A DNA stretch of 64,000 nucleotides from Streptomyces sp. SAJ15 (GTDB lineage: Bacteria; Actinomycetota; Actinomycetes; Streptomycetales; Streptomycetaceae): contig NZ_NISY01000001.1 of the NCBI RefSeq assembly GCF_007595705.1, positions 372,001-436,000 of the forward strand, in the 5' to 3' direction. Within the stretch, counting starts at the first letter, position 1, and each line of letters begins with the position of its first letter. A model generated the notes under the pieces. It saw only the letters and a list, made by a program, of their open reading frames with translations, searched no databases and was not told the origin of the DNA. The position numbers and the translations under genes were made by a program. Below are positions 24,747 to 34,080 of this stretch, piece after piece.

Positions 24747-26231
24747 TCAGCGGTCGGCCGGGGGTCGGCGGGTGACCTCCACGCGGTAGGCGCCGCGCCC
24801 GTCGCGTGTGGTGACGGCGATCCGTATGCCGTGCGTGGCGTCGCGCAGGCTCTCGCCGGGCGTGAACGTCGCGTCGCTCAGACCGGGGTGCACATTGGGT
24901 TCCCTGGTGCAGCCGCGGCTCTTGGGGGAGGCGTCGATCACCGTGATCGGGCCGTCTCCGGAACCCAGGCCGACGTCCACCCAGGAGACCAGGACGCCGG
25001 GCTTGCACACGCCGTCGTCGTTGCCCTCGTTGGTGCGGGCCTCGACGGTGTAGCCGCCGGCGGTCGAGACGGGCACGAAGAGCAGCTTGGTGCCATCGCC
25101 GCGGCGACCGAGCGGGCTGAGGGTGTGCGTCGAGGTGCCGGCACGCGCGGCGCACGCCACCTGGGCCGGGGTCAGCCAGCCGAGCTTCCACTTGTGCCAG
25201 GCCATCAGGTCGTTGCCGACGCCCCAGTCCTCGGACATCACGTCCCAGTGTCCGACCCTGTCGCCACCCCCGCCGGTGTAGAGGTCGGGCAGCCCGAAGC
25301 TGTGGCCGTTCTCGTGCGGCAGGACGCGGAATCCGGTCCTGGACAGTGAGCCGCTGCCGTCGTCCTGGCGGCTGTAGACGAACGAGACGTTCGCCAGCGG
25401 GACGCCGTCCGCGCGGGGCGCGTCGGTGTTCCCGGAGAAGGTGACGGACAGCACGGTGCGCGCGGCCGGCGGCCCGGCGTTGGGAGTGAGCAGCACGTTG
25501 ATCAGGTCGTACCGGCGGAAGTCGACCTTGTGGTCGGCGGCCGCGGCGATGTCGCGGACCAGCGTGCGGTAGCCCGGCTCGAAGCCGGAGCCGCGCCGGA
25601 GGCCGTACGAGCGGAACGTCCGGGGCATCCGCAGCCAGTGATCCAGCGGGGCCGTCGCGCGGTAGTCGAGTCGCCCGTAGGAGCCGCGGGCGAACCACCG
25701 CGCGGTCTGCGGGAAGAACTCGGCGAAGCGCTCCCGCGCGCTGCCCTCGCCCGGCACGTCGGGAAAGTCGATCATGAGGGTGAGCGCCCGGACGGTGCCG
25801 GTGCTCCGGCTGTAGCCGGGGGCGGTGGGCATCCCCTCCGACATCGCCACGTCATGGGGGCGGGGTGGGGTGCAGGCCGCCCGCCCCGCGGCGGCGGAGC
25901 CGCGCAGTGCGGGGGCGTGGATCGCCCGCGGGGCGGCGGGGATGTGCGGGGCGACCGCCGGCGCGGCGACGGCCAGCAGCAGGACGGCGGCGGTCGCGAG
26001 CGCGCGGCACCGGCGCGACGTGTGACCGCGGGGCGGCGTGTGACCGCGGGGCGGCGTGTGGCCACGGGGTGGCGCGCCGCCCTGGTACGGCGTACGCGGG
26101 GTCCGGTGCGGGCGGTGGTGGCCGGTCGGGTGGTCGCCGGTCGCGTGGTCGCCGCTCGCGCGTATGTGGGGACCCGCGCGTCTGCGCCGTATTCGGAAGC
26201 CCGGGGGTATCCGGGGGCGTTTGGGCGTCAT
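24747..26231 (-). CDS. Secreted M6-family metalloprotease
   Basis: This 494-residue protein has a long Arg/Pro/His-rich leader (about 1-70), including three copies of PPRGHT, then a hydrophobic export helix (LATAAVLLLAVAAPAVA). The mature catalytic domain carries the zinc motif HENGHSFGLPDLY, as in M6 (immune-inhibitor-A-like) proteases. Four cysteines suggest secretion. No in-frame start lies between the leader and ATG 26231, which has GGTGG-type purines upstream, so the long leader seems genuine. It is convergent with the TetR gene at 23856 and divergent from that at 26620. The substrate is unknown. Confidence 0.82.
   Translation of the reverse strand: MTPKRPRIPPGFRIRRRRAGPHIRASGDHATGDHPTGHHRPHRTPRTPYQGGAPPRGHTPPRGHTPPRGHTSRRCRALATAAVLLLAVAAPAVAPHIPAAPRAIHAPALRGSAAAGRAACTPPRPHDVAMSEGMPTAPGYSRSTGTVRALTLMIDFPDVPGEGSARERFAEFFPQTARWFARGSYGRLDYRATAPLDHWLRMPRTFRSYGLRRGSGFEPGYRTLVRDIAAAADHKVDFRRYDLINVLLTPNAGPPAARTVLSVTFSGNTDAPRADGVPLANVSFVYSRQDDGSGSLSRTGFRVLPHENGHSFGLPDLYTGGGGDRVGHWDVMSEDWGVGNDLMAWHKWKLGWLTPAQVACAARAGTSTHTLSPLGRRGDGTKLLFVPVSTAGGYTVEARTNEGNDDGVCKPGVLVSWVDVGLGSGDGPITVIDASPKSRGCTREPNVHPGLSDATFTPGESLRDATHGIRIAVTTRDGRGAYRVEVTRRPPADR
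26016..26073 (-). repeat. Three tandem 18-bp repeats in the M6 protease leader
   Basis: The 18-base unit CGTGTGACCGCGGGGCGG occurs twice exactly and once with three changes. It encodes three consecutive PPRGHT units ahead of the export helix. Confidence 0.75.
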
Positions 26232-26477
26232 CTCCCCACCACGCTGCGCCGCCGGGCGATCTGGCGCCCGCGCGGGGCCGCCGAACGGGTGGCGGTGGCG
26301 TGGCGGGTTGCGACGGTACGCGCGGTGTGGTGGGTCCGGCGCGCGGGCCGGCCGGTGGTCGTGTTCGCGGAGGCGGGTCGGTGGCGGGTCGGGGGGTGAC
26401 TGGGCGCCCGCCTGGAGCGCGCCACCGACGGCGGCGAACAAGTGTGCCGCAGGTCACATCGTGTTCATGAAATATCC

Positions 26478-26532
26478 GGGGACCCACTCCCCGTTTAACC
26501 CACTGTCCGAGCGAAACGGGGACTCGCTCCCC
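26478..26532. promoter_or_regulatory. Twin GGGGA-N5-TCCCC palindromes (TetR operator)
   Basis: GGGGA-N5-TCCCC occurs at 26478-26492 and again at 26518-26532, exactly 40 bases (about four helical turns) apart. Between them CCCCGTTT (26489-26496) and AAACGGGG (26514-26521) form a larger dyad. The element lies in the 388-base divergent gap between the M6 protease and the TetR gene at 26620, so that regulator is the likely binder. Confidence 0.7.
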
Positions 26533-26619
26533 GCTACGCCGGACCGGGGTCCGGGAGAAAGACCGGAAGCGCCGGAGCGACAGACCGAGCGACGGGGATC
26601 AGAAAAAGGGGGGTGCCGC

Positions 26620-27306
26620 ATGGCTGCCAAGACCGACAGGTGCGTCGCCGCTGCCGCCGTCGCCGCCGCCGCGGCGAAGCTGCCGCGCCCGCGACTGCGT
26701 GCCGACGCGCTGCGCAACCGGGAGCGGATCGTCGCGGCGGCCCGCGAAGTGCTGGTCGAGCACGGGGCGGAGGTCTCGCTCGATGAAATCGCTCGACGGG
26801 CGGGCGTCGGCAATGCCACGATCTATCGGCACTTCGCGGACCGTCGCGAGCTGATCCACCATGTGACCCTCTCGGTCATGGACCGCATCGCGGACCAGGC
26901 CGAGGCGGCCCGAACCGAGGAGCACGATGCCTTCCAGGCGCTGCGACGCTTTGTGCACGCGGCGGCGGACGAACGGATCGGCGCTCTCTGCCCGTTGCTC
27001 TCCGACGGGGTCGACAAGGACCACCCCGAGCAGACGGCGGCCCGTGATCGGCTTGAGGCCGGGGTCGAGGCGCTCATGGGGGCCGCCCGCGACGCCGGCC
27101 TACTGCGCACCGACATCGGCGTCGGTGACCTGATGGTCGCGCTGACCCAGCTCACGCGCCCGCTGCCCGGCAGTGGCGACTGCGTGAACTTCGATCAATT
27201 CGTGCACCGGCATCTCCAGCTGTTCCTCGACGGCCTGATGACGCCGGCGCGCTCCGAACTATCCGGTTCCGCCGCCACTTTGGAGGACCTGCGACGCAGG
27301 CAGTGA
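26620..27306 (+). CDS. TetR-family regulator upstream of a DHA2 exporter
   Basis: This 228-residue regulator begins with an Ala-rich segment (about 8-20). The TetR DNA-binding domain follows at about 30-78 (VSLDEIARRAGVGNATIYRHF), then a ligand-binding domain of the common Streptomyces SbtR-like type (GALCPLLSDG). The start at 26620 follows a run of six G. The drug exporter 141 bases downstream in the same orientation is its probable main target, and the twin palindromes upstream suggest autoregulation. Ligand unknown. Confidence 0.88.
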   Translation: MAAKTDRCVAAAAVAAAAAKLPRPRLRADALRNRERIVAAAREVLVEHGAEVSLDEIARRAGVGNATIYRHFADRRELIHHVTLSVMDRIADQAEAARTEEHDAFQALRRFVHAAADERIGALCPLLSDGVDKDHPEQTAARDRLEAGVEALMGAARDAGLLRTDIGVGDLMVALTQLTRPLPGSGDCVNFDQFVHRHLQLFLDGLMTPARSELSGSAATLEDLRRRQ

Positions 27307-27446
27307 CGCCCGTCCTTGTCAGACCCCCCTCGTAGCATCGAATACCTGACCGAACTTCACGTGGTAGGCCCCGCCGGCTTGTTGTGCCCACCGCGTGCCC
27401 CACACGTCCCGTTTGTTAGTCCTCGCACCGCTAGGTAGGCCCACGC

Positions 27447-28979
27447 ATGCCGTCCGTAGACGCGTCGCTCGCGACGCCCACCCCCGACCCCCGGCGCTGG
27501 AAGGCGCTCATATTCATCGCCCTGGCCCAGCTGATGGTCGTGCTCGACGCGACCATCGTGAACATCGCCCTGCCCTCGGCCCAGGCCGACCTCGGCATCT
27601 CCGAGGGCAACAAGCAGTGGGTCATCACCGCCTACGCCCTCGCCTTCGGCGGCCTGCTGCTGTTCGGCGGCCGGATCGCGGACCTGTGGGGCCGTAAGGC
27701 CACCTTCATCACCGGCCTCATCGGCTTCGCGGTCGCCTCGGCGCTCGGTGGCGCCGCGGTCAACACCGGGATGCTGCTCGGCGCCCGCGCGCTGCAGGGT
27801 GTGTTCGGCGCGCTGCTGGCCCCGGCAGCGCTCTCGCTGCTCGCCGTGATGTTCACCGAAGCCAAGGAGCGCGCCAAGGCGTTCGGCATCTTCGGTGCCA
27901 TCGCCGGTGGTGGTGGCGCCGTCGGTCTGATCCTCGGCGGTGTGCTGACCGAGTACATGGACTGGCGCTGGACCTTCTTCGTCAACATCCCGTTCGCGGT
28001 GGTGGCCGCGGCCGGTGCGGTCGCCGTCATCCATGAGCCGGCCGAGGCCCGCAACTCCTCCAAGCTCGACATCCCCGGCGTCATCCTGGCCACCACCGGT
28101 CTGGTCGCGCTGGTCTACGCCTTCACCCGCGCCGAGTCCGACGGCTGGACGGCCGGCTGGACCATCGGTCTGTTCATCGCCGCCGCCGTGCTGCTGCTCG
28201 CCTTCGTGGTCGTGGAGAGCAAGGTGAAGGCGCCGCTGCTGCCGCTGCGCGTGGTCACCGAGCGCAACCGCGCGGGTGTCTACATCTCGCTGGGCCTCGC
28301 CATCATCGGCATGTTCGGCCTGTTCCTCTTCCTCACCTACTACCTGCAGATCGTCAAGGACTACAGCCCGGTCACCACCGGTCTGGCCTTCCTCCCGATG
28401 ATCGCGGGCATGATCACCGGCTCGACGCAGATCGGCACCCGGCTGATGACCCGGGTCGCGCCGCGGCTGCTGATGGGCCCGGGCTTCCTGGTCGCCGCCG
28501 TCGGCATGCTGATGCTGACTCAGATCGACCTGGACACCTCCTACCCGGCGCTGATCCTGCCCGCCTTCCTGCTGCTGGGTCTGGGCATGGGCACCGCCTT
28601 CATGCCGGCGATGAGCCTGGCCACGTACGGGGTCCAGCCGCAGGACGCGGGTGTCGCCTCCGCGATGGTCAACACCTCGCAGCAGGTCGGCGGCGCCATC
28701 GGCACCGCGCTGCTCAACACGATCGCCGCCAGCGCCAGCACGGCCTACGTCAGCTCGCACAAGGCCACCGCCACGTCGCCCCAGCTGCTGGAGCTCAAGG
28801 CGATGGTGCACGGCTTCTCCGTGGCCATCTGGTGGGCTTTCGCCATCCTGCTGGTGGCCGCGGCGGTCGCGATCACCTTCATCAACGCCGGACGGCCCAC
28901 CACGGGCGGTCAGGCGGGCGGCTCGGCGGACGGCGAGGGCGCCGTCGAGGACGTTCCGGTTCCGGTCATGGCGCACTGA
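27447..28979 (+). CDS. DHA2-family (EmrB/QacA) 14-helix drug exporter
   Basis: This 510-residue major facilitator is of the 14-helix drug:H+ antiporter-2 group. Motif D (LDATIVNIALP) is in helix 1, the loop motif GGRIADLWGRK follows helix 2, and motif C-like glycines (GIFGAIAGGGGAVGLILGG) are in helix 5. The length and hydrophobicity fit 14 spans. It would export a toxic compound or antibiotic by proton exchange. It lies downstream of a TetR repressor in the usual repressor-pump arrangement, and a hairpin at 29048-29086 closes the unit. Confidence 0.92.
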   Translation: MPSVDASLATPTPDPRRWKALIFIALAQLMVVLDATIVNIALPSAQADLGISEGNKQWVITAYALAFGGLLLFGGRIADLWGRKATFITGLIGFAVASALGGAAVNTGMLLGARALQGVFGALLAPAALSLLAVMFTEAKERAKAFGIFGAIAGGGGAVGLILGGVLTEYMDWRWTFFVNIPFAVVAAAGAVAVIHEPAEARNSSKLDIPGVILATTGLVALVYAFTRAESDGWTAGWTIGLFIAAAVLLLAFVVVESKVKAPLLPLRVVTERNRAGVYISLGLAIIGMFGLFLFLTYYLQIVKDYSPVTTGLAFLPMIAGMITGSTQIGTRLMTRVAPRLLMGPGFLVAAVGMLMLTQIDLDTSYPALILPAFLLLGLGMGTAFMPAMSLATYGVQPQDAGVASAMVNTSQQVGGAIGTALLNTIAASASTAYVSSHKATATSPQLLELKAMVHGFSVAIWWAFAILLVAAAVAITFINAGRPTTGGQAGGSADGEGAVEDVPVPVMAH

Positions 28980-29047
28980 TCGGGTGGTGGCACGGCCTAC
29001 CGGGCGAGGCGTCATGCCTCGCTGATCACAGCGCTTGAGTGCGGCTT

Positions 29048-29086
29048 CACGGCCCCGCTTCCGCAGTCCGCGGAGGCGGGGTCGTG
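29048..29086. terminator. Bidirectional terminator between exporter and MarR gene
   Basis: Arms 29048-29064 and 29070-29086 pair over 17 positions with one mismatch and one wobble around a 5-base loop. It lies between two convergent genes. Confidence 0.7.
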
Positions 29087-29141
29087 GCGTTGGGGCGGGC
29101 CGGGACGTCGGGGGTGGGGCGGGCGGGGCCCGAGGTCGGCG

Positions 29142-29651
29142 TCACCGGCGCCAGGGCAGGTCCCCGCACTCCGGCTGGAGGCCCTCGGCGATGATCCCGC
29201 AGATCTCGCCGAGCTGCGCCACCTGCTCCGGGGTGAGCCGGTCGAACATCGCCGAGCGGACGGCGGCGACATGCCCGGGCGCCGACCGCCGTAGCACCTC
29301 GTACCCCTCGTCCGTCAGCACCGCGTTCTGACCGCGCTTGTCGGAGGGGCAGTCCTCGCGCCGCACCCAGCCGTGCTTCTCCAGTCGCGCGATGGCGTGG
29401 GAGAGCCGCGACCGGGTGATCTTCGATTGCTGGGCCAACACCGTCATCCGCAGCCGCCGCCGGGGGGCCTCCGAGAGCTGCACGAGCAGGCCGTAGTAGA
29501 TGTGCGGCATGCTCGCGTCACGTTGCAGCTGACGGTCGAGGTGGTCTTCCAGGAGCGTGGTCGCGTGCAGGTACGCCTGCCAGGTGCGCTGCTCGTCGGT
29601 GCTGAGCCAGCGTGGCTCCGCTGCGGATGGTTCGGTCGTCATGGCACCCAC
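29142..29651 (-). CDS. MarR-family transcriptional regulator
   Basis: This 169-residue winged-helix regulator has the recognition region TVLAQQSKITRSRLSHAIAR and the wing around EDCPSDKRGQNAVLTDEG, typical of MarR. It starts at GTG 29651 or, three codons in, ATG 29642; neither has a decisive ribosome-binding site. It is divergent from the extradiol dioxygenase gene with 93 bases between, containing a CTTGA-N4-TCAAG dyad. It most likely represses that gene and itself until a phenolic or related ligand is present. Confidence 0.88.
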   Translation of the reverse strand: MGAMTTEPSAAEPRWLSTDEQRTWQAYLHATTLLEDHLDRQLQRDASMPHIYYGLLVQLSEAPRRRLRMTVLAQQSKITRSRLSHAIARLEKHGWVRREDCPSDKRGQNAVLTDEGYEVLRRSAPGHVAAVRSAMFDRLTPEQVAQLGEICGIIAEGLQPECGDLPWRR

Positions 29652-29713
29652 GATCTCATTCCGCTACCCATTCTTGAAGATTAAACAACTGGAGGTTACA
29701 GTGGGATTTATAG

Positions 29714-29727
29714 CTTGAGAGTTCAAG
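29714..29727. promoter_or_regulatory. Candidate MarR operator CTTGA-N4-TCAAG
   Basis: This dyad lies in an AT-rich stretch 17 bases before the dioxygenase start, with another CTTGAAG half-site near 29671. Position and symmetry fit binding by the divergent MarR regulator. Confidence 0.6.
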
Positions 29728-29744
29728 TAAATGGAGGCGTACCC

Positions 29745-30566
29745 ATGACGTCCCTCTCCGTGCCCGAGCCGACGGTGGAGCCGCCGACCGGCCGGATGCC
29801 CGCCCTCTACCTCAGCCATGGGGCGCCGCCGCTCGCGGACGACCCCGTATGGCCCGGCGAACTCGCCGCCTGGGCCGCCGGACTGCCCCGCCCCGCGGCG
29901 ATCCTGATGATCTCCGCGCACTGGGAGGAGGCGCCGCTGGCGCTCGGCGCCACCACGACGGTGCCGCTCGTCCACGACTTCTGGGGCTTCCCCGAGCACT
30001 ACTACCGGGTGCGCTATGCCGCGCCCGGCGCGCCGCGGCTCGCCGAGCGTGTGCGCAAGACGCTGCGCGCCGCCGGGACGCCGGTGCAGGACATCCCCGG
30101 CCGGGGCCTGGACCACGGCGCGTACGTTCCGCTGGTCGAGATGTTCCCGGCCGCCGAGATCCCCGTGCTCCAGCTCTCCCTGCCCACCCTCGACCCCCAG
30201 CGGCTGCTGGCCATCGGCCGCAAGCTGGCCCCGCTCCGGGACGAGGGTGTGCTGATCGTCGGCAGCGGATTCTTCACGCACAACCTGGCCGCGCTGCGGC
30301 AGTCGGCCGGGGGAGCGGTGCCGGGCTGGTCGGCCGAGTTCGACGACTGGGGCCGCCGGGCCCTGGGCGAGCAGGACGTCGACGCCCTCCTCGACTTCGA
30401 ACGCCGCGCTCCGGCGGGCCGGCTGGCGCACCCGCGGACCGAGCACTTCGCCCCGCTGTTCGTCGCCATGGGCGCCGCGGACGCGGCCGGCGACCTGTCC
30501 GGCCAGCGGTCGGTGATCGACGGCTTCTGGATGGGGCTGGCCAAGCGGTCGGTCCAGTTCGGCTGA
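29745..30566 (+). CDS. Class III extradiol (LigB/DODA-type) ring-cleavage dioxygenase
   Basis: This 273-residue non-haem iron dioxygenase is of the LigB superfamily, close to 4,5-DOPA dioxygenases. Candidate metal-binding and catalytic histidines lie in LYLSHGAPP near the N-terminus, ISAHWEE, and GLDHGAYVPL; FFTHNL follows later. It would open an aromatic catechol-like ring with O2, substrate unknown. The start at 29745 has GGAGG with 8-base spacing. Bacterial members are often annotated YgiD-like. It is controlled presumably by the divergent MarR protein, and a 12-bp hairpin follows. Confidence 0.88.
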   Translation: MTSLSVPEPTVEPPTGRMPALYLSHGAPPLADDPVWPGELAAWAAGLPRPAAILMISAHWEEAPLALGATTTVPLVHDFWGFPEHYYRVRYAAPGAPRLAERVRKTLRAAGTPVQDIPGRGLDHGAYVPLVEMFPAAEIPVLQLSLPTLDPQRLLAIGRKLAPLRDEGVLIVGSGFFTHNLAALRQSAGGAVPGWSAEFDDWGRRALGEQDVDALLDFERRAPAGRLAHPRTEHFAPLFVAMGAADAAGDLSGQRSVIDGFWMGLAKRSVQFG

Positions 30567-30587
30567 GCCGGGGCGGTCGGTCCCCGA

Positions 30588-30627
30588 GGCGAGGCCCGGT
30601 CGCCGGGTGGCGGGGCCGGGCCTCGCC
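30588..30627. terminator. Hairpin between convergent genes
   Basis: Arms 30588-30599 (GGCGAGGCCCGG) and 30616-30627 are exact complements with a 16-base loop. It follows the dioxygenase and faces the end of the membrane-protein gene at 30743. Confidence 0.65.
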
Positions 30628-30742
30628 GTCGTCGTAGGCCGCCAGGGGGGCGTGACGGCGGCGGAGGCCCTCGCGCCCCGGGTGTGGCGGCCGTGCTCGT
30701 GTGGCTCCGGGGTCTGCGTGGCGGCCGTGCCGTGGGGGAGGG

Positions 30743-31219
30743 TCAGCCGTGCCGCGAGGTGGCGCGCCGCCCCTGGCCCGGCAGGGGCGTGTCCCGTCGC
30801 GTGTGGAAGAGGTAGAAGGCGCTGACACCCATGATCGCTCCGAGTCCGAGCCCCATCATCGCGGACTTGTAGACGGTGGCCCCGCTGATCGCGAACAGGT
30901 AGCCGATGGCGCAGCCGAGGACCGAGCCGTACCAGATCGCGGCCGTCTCGTCCTGGACCCCGCCCTGGTACCGACCGATCGCGTAGCAGATGCCGCCCAT
31001 CACGGCGGCGGCGATCAGGCCGTGGATCACGGGGGCGAGGATCGCGGTCCCGGGGCCGGTGGTGTTCGCGCCCTCGTGCGCCAGGTAGCCCACCCACGCG
31101 CCGAAGAAGAGGGCGATCGTCAGGGGCGCAATCCAGGAGGTTCTGACCCGAAGGTGCGGGATATGGGCGTGGGGGCGGTGGTGCCGTGGTCGCGACGGGG
31201 TCGCGGTGGGTGCGGTCAT
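30743..31219 (-). CDS. Four-span membrane protein of unknown function
   Basis: This 158-residue protein has a His/Arg/Pro-rich N-terminus and four hydrophobic helices (for example WIAPLTIALFFGAWVGYLA and MMGLGLGAIMGVSAFYLF). The start at 31219 follows GAGGAG. No family motif is recognised. It is divergent from hrdD, with a 461-base gap between them. Confidence 0.65.
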   Translation of the reverse strand: MTAPTATPSRPRHHRPHAHIPHLRVRTSWIAPLTIALFFGAWVGYLAHEGANTTGPGTAILAPVIHGLIAAAVMGGICYAIGRYQGGVQDETAAIWYGSVLGCAIGYLFAISGATVYKSAMMGLGLGAIMGVSAFYLFHTRRDTPLPGQGRRATSRHG

Positions 31220-31555
31220 GGCTGGCTCCTCGCTCTCCCGGCTCAGTCGGGTTCTCCGGCTCCCCTCGCGGAATTCCCCTCCCAGACATCCAGGGCACAC
31301 CCGGCACTCACTCACGGCAAGTCGGCTGGGCGCGGCGGCGTCGCGCCGTGCGGCGTGGAGCAACCAGAAGCCGGTGCGCGCCGTCTTCACGGTCGGGAGA
31401 GCACGGTGGGGACGGCGCGAAATCGATCTTCGGAAGGGGTCGCGGCGGCACCTTGACACCCGTCCTGACCTGCGCTTCCGCGTACTCCGCTGGCGCGCTG
31501 CCGCCCGGTGTGGCCGGACAGGGTACTGCATGATCGCAAAAACGTGGGCACCGAG
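31220..31555. other. Non-coding stretch between the membrane protein and hrdD promoter
   Basis: No gene is supported here: the open frames have atypical composition for this genome and lack starts with ribosome-binding sites. The left part must carry the promoter of the minus-strand membrane gene; the right part leads to the sigma-R-type hrdD promoter. Confidence 0.4.
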
Positions 31556-31582
31556 GGGAATTCTGTCCGGATTCCACTCGTT
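31556..31582 (+). promoter_or_regulatory. Sigma-R-type promoter of hrdD
   Basis: GGGAAT (31556-31561), an 18-base spacer and GTT (31580-31582) match exactly the consensus for the thiol-stress sigma factor SigR of Streptomyces. It lies about 99 bases before the hrdD start. Transcription of hrdD by stress sigma factors is established in S. coelicolor. Confidence 0.8.
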
Positions 31583-31680
31583 GATTCCAGTGGACGGGGC
31601 ACAGGAAGAGGTCCGTCAGGGGCCCGGAAGGTGCTTCGTCCAGTGTCCCGCGACCGACTCACCGCAAGGGAGCAACCCGC

Positions 31681-32685
<1,005 letters not shown>

Positions 32686-32804
32686 GCCGCGGCCGCCCTG
32701 TGCCGCGGGTCCCGTCGGGCACGCCGTCCGACCCGAACGCGCGGTCCGCGAGCGGCGCGGCCGTAGTGATCCGGGTCGGCCAGGCGGGGCGACCCACCCA
32801 GAGC

Positions 32805-32844
32805 GAGAGCCTCGGCGCAACTCCCCCCCAGCGCCGGGGCTCTC
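32805..32844. terminator. hrdD terminator hairpin
   Basis: Arms 32805-32818 (GAGAGCCTCGGCGC) and 32831-32844 pair over 14 positions with one wobble and a 12-base loop, 120 bases after the hrdD stop. The rest of 32686-32894 shows nothing else. Confidence 0.7.
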
Positions 32845-32894
32845 TCGTCTCTCTCCCGCCCCGCTCATCTGTCGGGCCCTTCGTTGTCCCAGGA

Positions 32895-32943
32895 ATCTAG
32901 ATATCTACTATCCAGGTTCATTCTGGATGTCTAGTATCTAGAT
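32895..32943. promoter_or_regulatory. AT-rich dyad element with twin ATCTAGAT palindromes
   Basis: ATCTAGAT occurs at 32895-32902 and 32936-32943, 41 bases (about four helical turns) apart. Between them ATCCAG (32910-32915) and CTGGAT (32923-32928) form a central dyad. The AT content is far above the surroundings. It lies 60 bases before the RidA gene. This looks like a cooperative operator, with no regulator gene next to it. Confidence 0.6.
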
Positions 32944-33004
32944 ATCGAGCCGCGGCGCCACGCCGAGTGGGGCGGGCCGCCGCATGACCTGGAGGAGCAG
33001 AACG

Positions 33005-33403
33005 ATGTCGCTCACCATCACCAACCCCGCCGCCCTGCACGACCCGGTCCCCTTCGGCTACAGCCATGTGGTCGCCGCCCGCCCGAGCGAGGTCGTGCAC
33101 ATCGCCGGCCAGTACGGCTCCGACGCGCAGGGCGGCGTCGTCGCCGAGGACTTCGCCACGCAGGTGGAGACCGCCTTCACGCACCTGGGCACCGCGCTGG
33201 AGGCGGTCGGGCTGGACTTCAGTCATGTGGTGCGGCTGGGCACCTACATCGTCGACCACGACACCGACAAGCTTGAGGCCCTCGTGGGTCCCATCCGCAA
33301 GATCTGGGGCGACCGCCCGCCGGCGCAGACGCTGATCGGCGTCGCCTCGCTCGCCCTCCCCGGGATGCTCTTCGAGGTCGACGCGGTGGCCGTGCGTCCG
33401 TGA
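33005..33403 (+). CDS. RidA-family (YjgF/UK114) protein
   Basis: This 132-residue protein belongs to the RidA family, small trimeric proteins of which the true RidA type deaminates reactive enamine/imine intermediates from PLP enzymes. Family features are HIAGQYGSDAQGGVV, RLGTYIVDH and the C-terminal PAQTLIGVASLALPGMLFEVD written here in parts (PAQTLIGVASLA; FEVDAVAVR). The start at 33005 follows GGAGGAG. The unusual operator at 32895-32943 suggests regulated expression, uncommon for a simple housekeeping RidA; it could serve a dedicated pathway. Confidence 0.88.
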   Translation: MSLTITNPAALHDPVPFGYSHVVAARPSEVVHIAGQYGSDAQGGVVAEDFATQVETAFTHLGTALEAVGLDFSHVVRLGTYIVDHDTDKLEALVGPIRKIWGDRPPAQTLIGVASLALPGMLFEVDAVAVRP

Positions 33404-33458
33404 CGGGCGGGCGCAGGGCGGGGCCCTCTTTTCTGTGGTCCGGGCGGGAGGGGGCGTC

Positions 33459-33965
33459 TCAGGATCCGTGGAGCACCTTGACGGCCCGGGCGAACTCCTC
33501 GAAGCCGACGCGGCCGTCCCCGTCGGTGTCCAGCGTCATGAACACCTTCTCCGCCTCCTGCTTCGGCAGGGCCATGAAGCAGGCCACCTCGACGAACTCC
33601 GCCATGCTGAGCGCCCCGTCGCCGTCGGCGTCGGCGATCTCGAACAGGGCGCGCAGGGTGGCGCCCTTGCCGGGGCGGTCGGCGGAGCGGAAGCGGGGGT
33701 CGTTGCGGGCGGCCATGTACTCGTCGAGGGAGATGGCGCCGTCCCCGTCCCGGTCGGCCAGGCGCAGCAGCCGGTTCCACTGCTGCTCGATGGCGTCCAG
33801 CAGCGCCTCGCCCTTGAGGGAGTCGCCGCTGACGCCGGCGGCGTCCAGGACCTGCTGTGGCAGCCGCAGATAGTCGGCGTAACCGATCAGCCCGTCGCGG
33901 TCGGCGTCCATGCGCCGGAACTGCTCGGCCAGCGTGGCATCCGCCGAGGTGCCGGGATCGGTCAT
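33459..33965 (-). CDS. Calcium-binding protein with four EF-hands
   Basis: This 168-residue protein has four EF-hand loops in order: DADRDGLIGYAD, DRDGDGAISLDE, DADGDGALSMAE and DTDGDGRVGFEE, each with Asp/Asn/Gly at the calcium-coordinating positions and Asp or Glu at position 12. It resembles calerythrin/CabD-type actinobacterial calcium sensors. No signal peptide or membrane span is present, so it is cytosolic and may buffer or sense Ca2+. It starts at ATG 33965; the upstream purines are weak. It lies between RidA (convergent) and the P1 peptidase. Confidence 0.9.
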   Translation of the reverse strand: MTDPGTSADATLAEQFRRMDADRDGLIGYADYLRLPQQVLDAAGVSGDSLKGEALLDAIEQQWNRLLRLADRDGDGAISLDEYMAARNDPRFRSADRPGKGATLRALFEIADADGDGALSMAEFVEVACFMALPKQEAEKVFMTLDTDGDGRVGFEEFARAVKVLHGS

Positions 33966-34080
33966 GTCGGCATGGTCCCAGCGGCTCAGGGGGCGCGCCA
34001 GGAGGCGCACGAGCGGACGAAGAAGCATGCGACGGCTGGCCGACCCCGGGTGCCGGCAACCGGGCGACGGCCCGGCGCGT

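Noticed and set aside
27395..27697. 100-residue frame overlapping the start of the DHA2 exporter
   Set aside because: It is out-of-frame sequence rich in Arg/Pro/His over the exporter's conserved first helix.
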